DNA from: Maribacter dokdonensis DSW-8
GTDB lineage: Bacteria; Bacteroidota; Bacteroidia; Flavobacteriales; Flavobacteriaceae
Assembly: GCF_001447995.1 (NCBI RefSeq)
Contig: NZ_LDPE01000001.1
Location: 1,612,001 to 1,676,000, forward strand
Length of the DNA: 64,000 bases
Reading direction: 5' to 3'
Shown here: positions 51,074-59,644 of the stretch, one piece after another
Layout of the letters: each line of letters begins with the position of its first letter
Position numbering within the stretch: the stretch's first letter is position 1
Notes under the pieces: generated by a model
Seen by the model: only the letters and a program-made list of their open reading frames with translations
What the model was told of the DNA's origin: nothing
The model's database searches: none
Translations under genes and position numbers: made by a program

Positions 51074-51913
51074 GTGCCCTTATTTCTTCAAAAACTTATT
51101 CCTAAACTATACGGTCTATACTTTAATATTCTAGTTTGGTTTGCTCCAAAGAAAACTGCCTACAAAGCTTTTACGGTATTTGCAACCGTACGAAAAGGCA
51201 GGGTCTTGCCAAATCAAAAACAATACTTGGACAATGCCAAATTAGAAGTCGTTACCACGGGTGATCACAAAATACAAGTTTATAACTGGCCTGGAAATAA
51301 TGAAACAGTATTATTGGTACATGGCTGGGAAAGCAATACATGGCGATGGCATAAACTTATTGAAAAACTACAAAAGGAAAATTACAATATCATTGCATTT
51401 GATGCCCCTGCACATGGATATTCTACAGGGAAAATACTTCATGCCCCATTATACGCTGAATTTGTACAGGTCATGTTACAAAAATACAAGCCCACAATTG
51501 CTATAGGGCATTCTATGGGAGGTATGACCATTTTGTACAATGAGTATCAAAATCCAAATTTAGTTTTAGAAAAAATGGTAACCATAGGTTCACCTTCTGA
51601 ATTTCATGAAATACTAACGCATTACAAAAACCTTCTTGGTCTAAACAGTAAGGTCGTTAACGCTCTCAAAAAATTTGTACATAAAAAATTCAATTTTACA
51701 ACAGATGAATTTTCAAGTGCCAAATTTGTTGAGAACAATACTAAAAAAGGATTGCTCTTTCATGATCGATTTGATAAAATTGCACCTTACCATGCATCTG
51801 TTGATGTACATAAACATTGGAAAGGGAGTGAATTTATAAGCACTGAGGGATTTGGACACTCCATGCACCAAGATGAGGTCAACGACAAAATAATTTCCTT
51901 TTTAGCGGAGTAA
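51074..51913 (+). CDS. Alpha/beta hydrolase
   Basis: A 279-residue hydrolase. The oxyanion segment is LLVHGWESNTWRW (about 77), nucleophile Ser in the elbow AIGHSMGGMT (about 144), and catalytic His in STEGFGHSMHQDE near the C-terminus. The start is GTG at 51074: the codon before it is a TAG stop and no ATG precedes it. The short hydrophobic N-terminus (LYFNILVWFA) may associate with membrane. Substrate unknown. Confidence 0.85.
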   Translation: MPLFLQKLIPKLYGLYFNILVWFAPKKTAYKAFTVFATVRKGRVLPNQKQYLDNAKLEVVTTGDHKIQVYNWPGNNETVLLVHGWESNTWRWHKLIEKLQKENYNIIAFDAPAHGYSTGKILHAPLYAEFVQVMLQKYKPTIAIGHSMGGMTILYNEYQNPNLVLEKMVTIGSPSEFHEILTHYKNLLGLNSKVVNALKKFVHKKFNFTTDEFSSAKFVENNTKKGLLFHDRFDKIAPYHASVDVHKHWKGSEFISTEGFGHSMHQDEVNDKIISFLAE

Positions 51914-51971
51914 TTTCTTGTTGTATACAGCACGTTCACAGACCATTAATTATTTATTTTTAAAATAAAAA

Positions 51972-52223
51972 ATGGCAAAATCAAATAACATACCGCAAAT
52001 TAAAAACGAAGAGCAATATGAAGCATTGGTAGACAAGGGCTATAGCAAGGAAAAAGCAGCTAGAATCGCCAATACTGAAAATGCGGGCAAAAAAGGTGGT
52101 AAAGCATCTACTTATGAAGACAGAACAAAAGATGAGCTTTACGAACAAGCGAAGAAAATTGGTATTGAAGGACGTTCTAAAATGAATAAAAAAGAGTTAA
52201 TTTCAGCATTAAGAAACAACTGA
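51972..52223 (+). CDS. Rho N-terminal-like small protein (DUF7218 type)
   Basis: An 83-residue basic protein. The N-terminal half ([28 protein letters not shown]) resembles DUF7218, and the C-terminal half ([30 protein letters not shown]) is a Rho-N/SAP-like helix-extended-helix that usually binds nucleic acid. It has no known pathway. It starts 58 bases after the hydrolase and ends 2 bases before the VOC gene. Confidence 0.85.
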   Translation: MAKSNNIPQIKNEEQYEALVDKGYSKEKAARIANTENAGKKGGKASTYEDRTKDELYEQAKKIGIEGRSKMNKKELISALRNN

Positions 52224-52225
52224 AT

Positions 52226-52651
52226 ATGCAAAACGTTACACCTTTTCACATTGCCATTCCTGTACACAACTTAGCGGAATGTAGAACTTTTTACAGAGAA
52301 ATATTGAATTGCGAAGAAGGCCGTAGTAGCGACCACTGGGTGGATTTTAATTTATTCGGACATCAATTGGTGATACACTACAAGCCTAAATCTGAAACCG
52401 AAACCGTACATCACAACCCTGTTGACGGTCATGATGTACCCGTACCGCATTACGGAGTTGTTTTACCTTGGGATACATTTCAAAGCTTTTCAGAAGAGCT
52501 AAAATCCAAAGGTGTACAATTCGTCATAGAGCCTTATGTGCGTTTTGCAGGTAAAACAGGAGAGCAAGCTACCATGTTTTTTTATGACCCAGCGGGTAAT
52601 GCTTTGGAATTTAAAGCTTTTAAAGATATGGGACAGTTGTTTGCGAAGTGA
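52226..52651 (+). CDS. VOC-family (glyoxalase/dioxygenase-fold) protein
   Basis: A 141-residue protein with two beta-alpha-beta-beta-beta motifs. Metal-ligand candidates are the His in [12 protein letters not shown], the His in FGHQLVIHY, the His in PVPHYGVV and the Glu in [12 protein letters not shown]. The family includes glyoxalase I, dioxygenases and resistance proteins; the substrate is not inferable here. It is separated from the Rho-N-like gene by only 2 bases and followed by a strong terminator. Confidence 0.85.
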   Translation: MQNVTPFHIAIPVHNLAECRTFYREILNCEEGRSSDHWVDFNLFGHQLVIHYKPKSETETVHHNPVDGHDVPVPHYGVVLPWDTFQSFSEELKSKGVQFVIEPYVRFAGKTGEQATMFFYDPAGNALEFKAFKDMGQLFAK

Positions 52652-52671
52652 TTTAACAGCATAACAATATT

Positions 52672-52711
52672 TAGAAAGCCATCAACTATATATTATGTTG
52701 ATGGCTTTCTA
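52672..52711. terminator. Bidirectional terminator between VOC and aldo/keto reductase genes
   Basis: TAGAAAGCCATCAAC (52672-52686) and GTTGATGGCTTTCTA (52697-52711) form a perfect 15-bp stem around a 10-base AT loop, between two convergent genes. Confidence 0.85.
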
Positions 52712-52740
52712 GATGTAGCGAATATCTATTAAAAAAATAA

Positions 52741-53715
52741 CTACTGCGACCAAGAAGTAGGCACTCTATCCCAACGGTGCTTTTTCAATTCTTCGTACAA
52801 TTCGTTAGATAACAATTTGCCATCACTAGTGGCCGTATTCGCCAAAACATTGCGTTGTTTACGCATACCGGGTATGGTAGTACCAACATTATCGTTCATT
52901 AGTATAAAACGCAATGCCATTTCTGCCATGGTCATACCTTCAGGAATTAGCGGTCTTAAAGCATCGGCATGCTCTACCGAAGAAATTAAATTCTCAGGCA
53001 CGAAGTAGGTACCACGCCAATCCCCTTCAGGGAACGTAGTTTCCTTCGTCATAGTTCCTGTCAAAGTTCCTTCATCAAAAGGTACGCGTGCAATGGTTGC
53101 GATATCCAACGCTTTACAAAGTGGAAATAAATTATCTACTGGCGCTTGATCGAATATGTTATAAATGACCTGAACGGCATCTAACATTCCTGTTTTTAAG
53201 GCTTTTATTCCATTTTCCGGTTCCCAACGATTCATACTAATGCCCATTGCAGCAACTTTACCTGAAGTTTTTAAATCTTCAATAGCACGTTGCCATTCTT
53301 CTCTGTTGCTCCAACCGTCATCCCAGGTATGAAATTGCATAAGGTCTATTTGCTCCAACCCTAAATTCTTTAAAGTCTTATGGGTGTATTCCATAATATG
53401 CTCCGTAGGATAAGATTCCTCAAAAGCATATTCTGGCTTTGCTGGCCACTGAAAATTTTTAGGTGGAATTTTACTAGCCGTGTATAATTTCTTGGAAGGG
53501 TGTCTTTTTACCAACTCGCCCAACAGCTCCTCACTATGACCTTCTCCGTATCCCCAAGCGGTATCAAAGAAATTGACGCCGTTTTCAACTGCCAAATCCA
53601 ACGATTTTGCAGATTGCGCGTCATCACTTGCCGTCCAACCGGCCATTCCCCACATTCCGTATCCAACTTCGCTTACTTGCCAATCTGTTCTTCCGAATCT
53701 TCTGTATTTCATCAC
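52741..53715 (-). CDS. Aldo/keto reductase
   Basis: A 324-residue NADPH-dependent AKR TIM-barrel. The catalytic tetrad segments are visible: Asp and Tyr in NFFDTAWGYGEGHSEELLG, Lys in LYTASKIPP and His in LMQFHTWDDGW. It ends with the family's LRFILMNDNVGTTIPGMRK. The product acts in the cytosol on an aldehyde or ketone; this subfamily (AKR with VSEVGYGMWGMAGW N-terminus) is widespread in Bacteroidota and usually not characterised. Confidence 0.92.
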   Translation of the reverse strand: MMKYRRFGRTDWQVSEVGYGMWGMAGWTASDDAQSAKSLDLAVENGVNFFDTAWGYGEGHSEELLGELVKRHPSKKLYTASKIPPKNFQWPAKPEYAFEESYPTEHIMEYTHKTLKNLGLEQIDLMQFHTWDDGWSNREEWQRAIEDLKTSGKVAAMGISMNRWEPENGIKALKTGMLDAVQVIYNIFDQAPVDNLFPLCKALDIATIARVPFDEGTLTGTMTKETTFPEGDWRGTYFVPENLISSVEHADALRPLIPEGMTMAEMALRFILMNDNVGTTIPGMRKQRNVLANTATSDGKLLSNELYEELKKHRWDRVPTSWSQ

Positions 53716-53776
53716 ATTTTATGCTCTAATTATTATATACACATTAAATAGCGACAAGCATCTTTGTATACTTAAA

Positions 53777-53827
53777 CGCTTCTCGATACTAATTTTTCGT
53801 GCCTCAAAATTCACTCGAAGTGACATC
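53777..53827. repeat. Possible dispersed intergenic element
   Basis: The minus strand reads TGTCACTTCGAGTGAATTTT then GAGGCACG ... TATCGAGAAGC. I recall closely similar 'TGTCACTTCGAG ... TCGAGAAG' sequences recurring between genes in flavobacterial genomes. A short dyad TCACT-CGA-AGTGA is part of it. Only one copy is in this window, so the assignment rests on memory. Confidence 0.35.
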
Positions 53828-53851
53828 CTTATTTTGACTGCACAACTAGCA

Positions 53852-55582
53852 TTACTTATACCTCCAACTTGTTAAATCGGCATCTTTTGGAGCACTTTTC
53901 TCAATACGCTCCATAATCTTTGGCACATACATACTATTGTAACGTAGGCGTGTTATGGCATTAGGTTGATCAGGATCACCGTTCCAGCAATGTTCATCAC
54001 GGTCGCCGTATTTTACTTCGCCTTCATAATAAGGATCTGTTGTATTTTCAAGAAAATCCTCCATTAGGTAGACAGCATTATTTAAGTAGTAATTATCCAT
54101 ATCACCACAATAAATATGAATTTTCCCTTTTAAGTTATCGCCCAGTTTATCCCAATCACGCTCAAGAATATGTCTTAGATCAAAATTCTCTTTCCAATAC
54201 TCGGCAACCTCATGGTCAATATCTCCTGTCATTTTATCCCAAATTCTTTCAGGATAGCCATCTTTACCCTGTGGGGAATAAGTTGCTTCCCAAATATCCC
54301 ATTGTTGCCCTGACCTAGATTTATCCCCCAACACCAATTCTAAGTGATTTCCCTGTCGTAAGGTAGATTGAATTTGCCCTAAGTAATTTCTATGTGAGGG
54401 CACTTCTAATTTTTTATGCGCGCTTGGATAATAATATGCATTTTCATCTTCATAAATATTGGTCAAGGTATACGCCCTAAAATCTATAGGGTCGGGGCAT
54501 GCCGCAAAACACCCATTATACTCTTCCGGATATTTGACCTGTACCGCTAAAGCTTCCCAACCGCCGGTAGAGCCGCCGTAAAGAAAACGAGACCACCCCT
54601 CTCCCATGCCCCTGAACTGTTTTTCAATTTCAGGAATAAGTTCATAGGTAATAGCATCTCCATAAGGACCTTGACTAGCAGAATTTACTGCATATGAATC
54701 ATCATAATATGGGGTTGGGTGTTGAATTTCAATAATTAAAAAGCGGGGAAAATCGGGCTCGTTCCATCGTTTGTAAAAATCGTAGGCTTCTTGCTGTTGA
54801 ATAATATTATACCCTTCTAAACTAAAACGCTCAGAATACTCTGGCTTTAAATTAGGGTCTGGTGGTGTAGTTCTAAATCCGCCAAAATCCGAAGGAAAAT
54901 GACCGTGAAAAACCATCAGTGGGTACTTGGCCTCCGGATGCTCGTTAAATCCCTTAGGCAACAATACATGAGCTCCTAAATAGATATCCCTCCCCCAAAA
55001 CTCGGATAATTTTTCAGATTTCACCTTTATATGCTTGATCCACTCGGTATCTTTTGGTTCTTCAATGGGCGGAATCACCTGATCTAGTTCTACAGACACA
55101 TTCTCAAACCCGTTGCTAGCAACCCTTATCTTAAAAGGCTTGCTATATAAATTACCTGGTGATTTATTCCATTGTTGTCCCTCGCCATTATCCATAGGCA
55201 ACTTTACGGTATGGCCGGTAGAAAGGTTAAACGTTTCATACACATTAAGAAGTGCCTGCACATTATACTCCCCTGGCGGTACATCTTTTAAACTTTCATA
55301 AGGGTAACCAAACACAGATTCATCAAAGGTCAAAATAGAATCTTGAACCCAATTCTCTACATTCATACCGAAAATGAGTTGAGTATTAAGTCCGTCATTA
55401 ATTTGAAATCGAGGTTCATCACTATCATCAGACGATAACATTAGCAATAAACGACCATCTACAGATTCTTGACCAATATCATTACTAAAAGATACTTGTA
55501 TAGTTTGAACAGGCTCTACAACCTTTTCACAACTTATAAAAAGACCTAATACCAATGCTACTGCTATTACTTGTTTTATCAT
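53852..55582 (-). CDS. Lipoprotein esterase/alpha-beta hydrolase (putative esterase family)
   Basis: A 576-residue lipoprotein; the start at 55582 (MIKQVIAVALVLGLFISC) gives a lipoprotein signal and is preferred over 55624. Residues 20-180 form a beta domain, and the hydrolase domain follows with PLMVFHGHFPSDF, the nucleophile elbow LYGGSTGGWEAL and a possible catalytic His in DRDEHCWNGD. It resembles PF00756-like esterases (feruloyl or acetyl esterases). Probably surface-exposed and acting on an ester or polysaccharide substituent; substrate unknown. Confidence 0.8.
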   Translation of the reverse strand: MIKQVIAVALVLGLFISCEKVVEPVQTIQVSFSNDIGQESVDGRLLLMLSSDDSDEPRFQINDGLNTQLIFGMNVENWVQDSILTFDESVFGYPYESLKDVPPGEYNVQALLNVYETFNLSTGHTVKLPMDNGEGQQWNKSPGNLYSKPFKIRVASNGFENVSVELDQVIPPIEEPKDTEWIKHIKVKSEKLSEFWGRDIYLGAHVLLPKGFNEHPEAKYPLMVFHGHFPSDFGGFRTTPPDPNLKPEYSERFSLEGYNIIQQQEAYDFYKRWNEPDFPRFLIIEIQHPTPYYDDSYAVNSASQGPYGDAITYELIPEIEKQFRGMGEGWSRFLYGGSTGGWEALAVQVKYPEEYNGCFAACPDPIDFRAYTLTNIYEDENAYYYPSAHKKLEVPSHRNYLGQIQSTLRQGNHLELVLGDKSRSGQQWDIWEATYSPQGKDGYPERIWDKMTGDIDHEVAEYWKENFDLRHILERDWDKLGDNLKGKIHIYCGDMDNYYLNNAVYLMEDFLENTTDPYYEGEVKYGDRDEHCWNGDPDQPNAITRLRYNSMYVPKIMERIEKSAPKDADLTSWRYK

Positions 55583-55690
55583 GGCAAATAAATTTACATG
55601 CTTAAAGATAATTAATGAAACCACTCAAGTGGATATTCAGAAACATTATTATGCCATATTTACCAAGATAATAATACCGGATAGTAAAAA

Positions 55691-56743
55691 TTATTGCGTA
55701 GGAAAAACAATGGTAAACAAAGCCCCTTTATTTAGCTCGCTATCTACCGTGATCGTACCGCCTAGACTATTAATTTGATTATGTATTAAATAAAGACCTA
55801 TGCCTTTGCCATCTTGTTCGGTATTAAAACGTTCATTTAAACCAAAAATCTTGCTGCCATTTTTAATCATATCAAAGCCTTGACCGTAATCTTTGAAATA
55901 TTGAACTATCTTACCATCTACAAATTCCGTTTTAATTTCAATTCTTGGTGCTTCACCAGGAATAGTATACTTAATAGCATTGGTAATTAAGTTTAAGAAG
56001 ATACTTTCCATATAAGAATTATCGAACAAAACACTTTTGCAAAGTGTAAAATCATAAGAAATTGAGGTTTTAGAATTCTTGATAATCGAACTTAATACGT
56101 TTTGGGTTTTGGCAAGTACATGATCAAAATAAATCTCCGTTAATGTGTTTAGCCCTTTACGTGCATTTTCAATTAATTTTAAATAATTCTCCAAAGACTC
56201 TTTCACCCCCTTGGCGGAAATCTCCATGTATCTCAAAATCTGCAGCGTATCATCATCTAGGACATTGTAATCTAGAACATCAAAAAGGGAAATTAAGTTA
56301 TTTAATGGCGCCCTTAAATCATGTGAAGTAGTATAATTTAGCCTTACCAGATCATCGTTGACCGTTTTCATTTTTGCAAATTCAAGAATTCTAGCATTCT
56401 TTAAATTCATTTCATGGGTAATGTCCTTGGCTATAGCATAAACAAGTTTTTCACTATCTACCGGTACTGCGCTCCAAGATAACCAGACCACACCGCCGCT
56501 CTTGGTCACATACCTATTTTGAAAACTGATTAATTTTTTGTTTTCGTGCAAGCTAGCCCTTGTCTGTTGCGTTACCTCTTTATCCTCTTCAAAGACAAAA
56601 TCATTAATTTTTCTGGACATTAATTCTTCTTTATCATACCCTAGTAGTTTGATAAATGCCGGATTTACATCTTCAAAGTATCCATCATAATTAGCTATAC
56701 AAAGCATATCTATGGATGCATCAAAAAAATGGTTCAATTTCAT
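55691..56743 (-). CDS. Soluble PAS-domain sensor histidine kinase
   Basis: A 350-residue kinase without membrane segments. Residues 5-115 form a PAS domain with its C-terminal PAC (MLCIANYDGYFEDVNPAF, WLSWSAVPVDSEKLVYAIAKD). The phosphorylation site is H141 in TTSHDLRAPLNNL. The HATPase domain has N (NLITNAIKYT), G1 (YFKDYGQGFDM) and G2 (GKGIGLYLIHNQ) boxes. The PAS ligand is unknown. No cognate receiver is adjacent; the lone receiver at 892-1296 is in the same window but distant. Confidence 0.92.
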   Translation of the reverse strand: MKLNHFFDASIDMLCIANYDGYFEDVNPAFIKLLGYDKEELMSRKINDFVFEEDKEVTQQTRASLHENKKLISFQNRYVTKSGGVVWLSWSAVPVDSEKLVYAIAKDITHEMNLKNARILEFAKMKTVNDDLVRLNYTTSHDLRAPLNNLISLFDVLDYNVLDDDTLQILRYMEISAKGVKESLENYLKLIENARKGLNTLTEIYFDHVLAKTQNVLSSIIKNSKTSISYDFTLCKSVLFDNSYMESIFLNLITNAIKYTIPGEAPRIEIKTEFVDGKIVQYFKDYGQGFDMIKNGSKIFGLNERFNTEQDGKGIGLYLIHNQINSLGGTITVDSELNKGALFTIVFPTQ

Positions 56744-56956
56744 AGTCTAGAAGTGTAAAAAAGAAGCCTAAGCGATTGCTAATCACCTAAACCTCTGCTA
56801 AACATAGACAAATATCTGTCAGCCTAATAAATACTTATGAAAATTTAACAACCTAACGATCTCTTATGCATTAATTATTTGGGTTTGAAAACATACCATA
56901 TTAAAGATAAGAACGTTTTAGTTAAACATTGGGTGTTAACATTAAACGTAGTTGTT

Positions 56957-57103
56957 ATGAAAAAAGTAATTTACGCGATTATATTAAGTTGTTCTATAAC
57001 CATCATGGCAAGCTGCGATTATGATGACAGCAACGATATTGATATTTTAACCCCAAATGACACTACAGAAACCGGAGCAGTGATTAAAAAACTACCTGCA
57101 TAA
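56957..57103 (+). CDS. Tiny lipoprotein (48 aa)
   Basis: A 48-residue protein starting MKKVIYAIILSC; the frame opens further upstream but this Met directly precedes a lipoprotein signal (IILSCSITIMASC, lipobox MASC). The mature peptide is about 26 residues, highly acidic (DYDDSNDIDI) and ending KKLPA. Function unknown. A strong terminator follows. Confidence 0.55.
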   Translation: MKKVIYAIILSCSITIMASCDYDDSNDIDILTPNDTTETGAVIKKLPA

Positions 57104-57104
57104 A

Positions 57105-57142
57105 AAAAGCCCTGCGATTGTTCCGCAAGGCTGATTTCATCA
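57105..57142. terminator. Terminator between the tiny lipoprotein and folD
   Basis: AGCCCTGCG and CGCAAGGCT pair with one mismatch around ATTGTTC-type loop bases, flanked by an A-run on the left and TGATTTCATCATTTT on the right. It lies between convergent genes. Confidence 0.6.
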
Positions 57143-57154
57143 TTTTATTAGATA

Positions 57155-58039
57155 CTAGTTTCTACTTCTATGTCTCTCACGAGCCAGTAAAGTGTTTTTC
57201 AACAACATGGCAATCGTCATAGGACCAACCCCACCTGGTACAGGTGTAATATATGATGCTTTTTTACTAACGTTTTCAAAATCAACATCACCGGTTATAT
57301 AGTATCCTTTTTCTTTTGTATCATCTGGAACTCTTGTAATACCTACGTCTATAACTACGGCATCATCTTTTACCATTTCCGCCTTTAAAAAATTAGGTAC
57401 ACCTAGAGCTGAAATTACAATATCCGCTTGAGAAATAATCTGGGTAATATTTTTAGTGTGACTATGAGTTAAGGTCACTGTAGAGTTACCGGGCCAACCT
57501 TTTCTACCCATTAAAATACTCATTGGTCTACCTACAATATGACTACGACCAATAACTACGGTATGCTTACCCTTGGTATCAACTTTATAACGCTCCAATA
57601 ATTCTAGAATACCAAATGGTGTTGCGGGTATGAACGTACTCATATCCAAAGCCATTTTACCGAAGTTGGTAGGGTGAAATCCGTCAACATCCTTATCTGG
57701 ATCAACGGCCATAATTACCTTTTGGGTATCTATTTGTTCCGGTAAAGGCAATTGAACAATAAAACCATCGATATCATCATCAACGTTCAATTCCTTGATC
57801 TTGTTCAATAATTCTTGTTCAGAAGTGGTACTGGGCATTTGAATTAACGTTGATTCAAAACCAATACGCTCACAAGAACGCACTTTACTACCCACATAGG
57901 TTAAACTGGCACCGTCACTACCAACAATTATTGCCGCTAAATGTGGTACTTTTTCACCACGCTCTTTCATCTTGGCAACCTCAGCCTTGATTTCTTCCTT
58001 TATTTGATTGGATACTTTTTTACCATCCAATAATTCCAT
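57155..58039 (-). CDS. folD: Bifunctional methylenetetrahydrofolate dehydrogenase/cyclohydrolase
   Basis: A 294-residue FolD. The substrate-binding motif TYVGSKVRSCERIGF carries the catalytic Lys, DGFIVQLPLPEQ follows, and the NADP-binding half has VVIGRSHIVGRPMSILM. The C-terminal PGGVGPMTIAMLLKNTL is universal in FolD. It interconverts methylene-, methenyl- and formyl-tetrahydrofolate in the cytosol. It begins 33 bases downstream of ffh and is likely co-transcribed. Confidence 0.97.
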   Translation of the reverse strand: MELLDGKKVSNQIKEEIKAEVAKMKERGEKVPHLAAIIVGSDGASLTYVGSKVRSCERIGFESTLIQMPSTTSEQELLNKIKELNVDDDIDGFIVQLPLPEQIDTQKVIMAVDPDKDVDGFHPTNFGKMALDMSTFIPATPFGILELLERYKVDTKGKHTVVIGRSHIVGRPMSILMGRKGWPGNSTVTLTHSHTKNITQIISQADIVISALGVPNFLKAEMVKDDAVVIDVGITRVPDDTKEKGYYITGDVDFENVSKKASYITPVPGGVGPMTIAMLLKNTLLARERHRSRN

Positions 58040-58072
58040 ATCCGTCTCTTTTTTAGTTGTGTTGTTCGCTTA

Positions 58073-59410
58073 TTATTTCATTCCTTTCATGGCGCCCATC
58101 ATCTGCATCATCTTTTTACCGCCACCGCCTTGCATCATTTTCATCATCTTGCTCATTTGATCAAATTGCTTTAACAATTGATTGATCTCTTGAACTTCCC
58201 TACCGGAACCTTTTGCAATACGTTTTTTTCTACTGGCATTTAATTTAGACGGTGTAGAACGTTCATCTGGTGTCATTGAATATATGATCGCCTCAATATG
58301 TTTAAAGGCATCATCATCAATATCCAAACCTTTAAGGGCTTTACCTGCACCAGGTATCATCCCCATAAGGTCTTTCATATTACCCATTTTCTTGATTTGC
58401 TGAATTTGGCTCAGGAAATCATCGAAACCGAATTTATTCTTTGCAATTTTCTTTTGGATCTTTCGAGCCTCTTCTTCATCGAACTGTTCTTGAGCTCTTT
58501 CTACAAGTGATATTACATCACCCATACCCAAAATACGGTCCGCCATACGTGATGGATGAAAAACATCAATTGCTTCCATCTTCTCACCAGTACCAATAAA
58601 CTTAATTGGTTTATCAACTACGGACTTAATGGATATAGCCGCACCACCACGGGTATCACCATCTAATTTTGTTAATATAACCCCATCAAAGTTCAAGATA
58701 TCGTTGAAAGCTTTTGCCGTATTCACAGCATCTTGCCCTGTCATAGAATCTACAACGAACAATGTTTCTTGAGGTTCAATGGCTTTATGTATGTCAGATA
58801 TCTCTGCCATCATTTTATCATCTACCGCCAAACGACCTGCGGTATCGATTATAACAACATTGTTACCGTCCGCTTTTGCCTTTGCAATACCAGCTTTTGC
58901 GATAGCTACAGGATCGGTATTATCCCTATCCGAATATACCGGAACCCCTATTTGCTCACCTACTACATGCAATTGATCTATTGCCGCCGGGCGATACACA
59001 TCACAGGCCACCAATAATGGGTTCTTTGATTTTTTGGTCTTAAGAAAATTTGCAAGCTTTCCAGAAAACGTAGTTTTACCAGAACCCTGCAAACCGGACA
59101 TTAATATTACCGACGGTTTACCCGATAAATTTATACCCTCTGACTCACCACCCATTAACTGGGTAAGTTCATCTTTAACAATTTTCACCATTAACTGACC
59201 TGGTTGTAAGGTCGTTAATACGTTTTGCCCCAATGCCTTCTCTTTAACCCTATTGGTAAATTCCTTGGCAATTTTAAAGTTTACATCGGCATCTAATAAG
59301 GCACGGCGTACTTCTTTGGTAGTCTCCGCAACATTTATTTCTGTAATTTGACCATGACCTTTTAGTACATGTAAAGCCTTATCTAGCTTATCGCTTAAAT
59401 TATCGAACAT
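58073..59410 (-). CDS. ffh: Signal recognition particle protein Ffh
   Basis: A 445-residue SRP54 homologue: N domain, GTPase G domain with G1 GLQGSGKTTFSGKLANF, DTAGRLAVDDKM and TKLDGDTRGGAA, then the Met-rich M domain ending MMKMMQGGGGKKMMQMMGA. It binds signal peptides and 4.5S RNA and targets membrane proteins. A TAAATTTG box (minus strand, 59433-59440) 23 bases upstream fits a -7 promoter element. Confidence 0.98.
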   Translation of the reverse strand: MFDNLSDKLDKALHVLKGHGQITEINVAETTKEVRRALLDADVNFKIAKEFTNRVKEKALGQNVLTTLQPGQLMVKIVKDELTQLMGGESEGINLSGKPSVILMSGLQGSGKTTFSGKLANFLKTKKSKNPLLVACDVYRPAAIDQLHVVGEQIGVPVYSDRDNTDPVAIAKAGIAKAKADGNNVVIIDTAGRLAVDDKMMAEISDIHKAIEPQETLFVVDSMTGQDAVNTAKAFNDILNFDGVILTKLDGDTRGGAAISIKSVVDKPIKFIGTGEKMEAIDVFHPSRMADRILGMGDVISLVERAQEQFDEEEARKIQKKIAKNKFGFDDFLSQIQQIKKMGNMKDLMGMIPGAGKALKGLDIDDDAFKHIEAIIYSMTPDERSTPSKLNASRKKRIAKGSGREVQEINQLLKQFDQMSKMMKMMQGGGGKKMMQMMGAMKGMK

Positions 59411-59432
59411 TCTTTTCTTTTTTAAGGGGCTA

Positions 59433-59440
59433 CAAATTTA
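59433..59440 (-). promoter_or_regulatory. TAAATTTG -7 promoter element of ffh
   Basis: Matches TAnnTTTG on the minus strand, 23 bases upstream of the ffh start. The -33 TTTG is not evident. Confidence 0.4.
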
Positions 59441-59490
59441 ATAATATCAATGCTAATTCGGTAGCAAGTACCACAAAATATACAAAACAA

Positions 59491-59525
59491 AAAGAGCACC
59501 CATACTAAAATGGATGCTCTTAACT
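59491..59525 (-). terminator. Terminator of the acidic lipoprotein gene
   Basis: AAGAGCACCCAT (59492-59503) pairs with ATGGATGCTCTT (59510-59521) with one mismatch. On the minus strand it is followed by TTTTTGTTTTG. It lies 124 bases downstream of the stop codon at 59645. Confidence 0.75.
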
Positions 59526-59644
59526 TAGTTGTGGGGCAAAAAAGGAATTACATTTTCAAAAATTCCCAAAATAAAACCTCCATCAATACCGCCAACGAGG
59601 CCCAACTCTTTACTGTTGACGGTATATTTCTGGATGTTTTAATC

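Noticed and set aside
56879..56956. N-terminal extension of the tiny lipoprotein
   Set aside because: The extension would push the lipoprotein signal to the interior; the ATG at 56957 directly precedes it.
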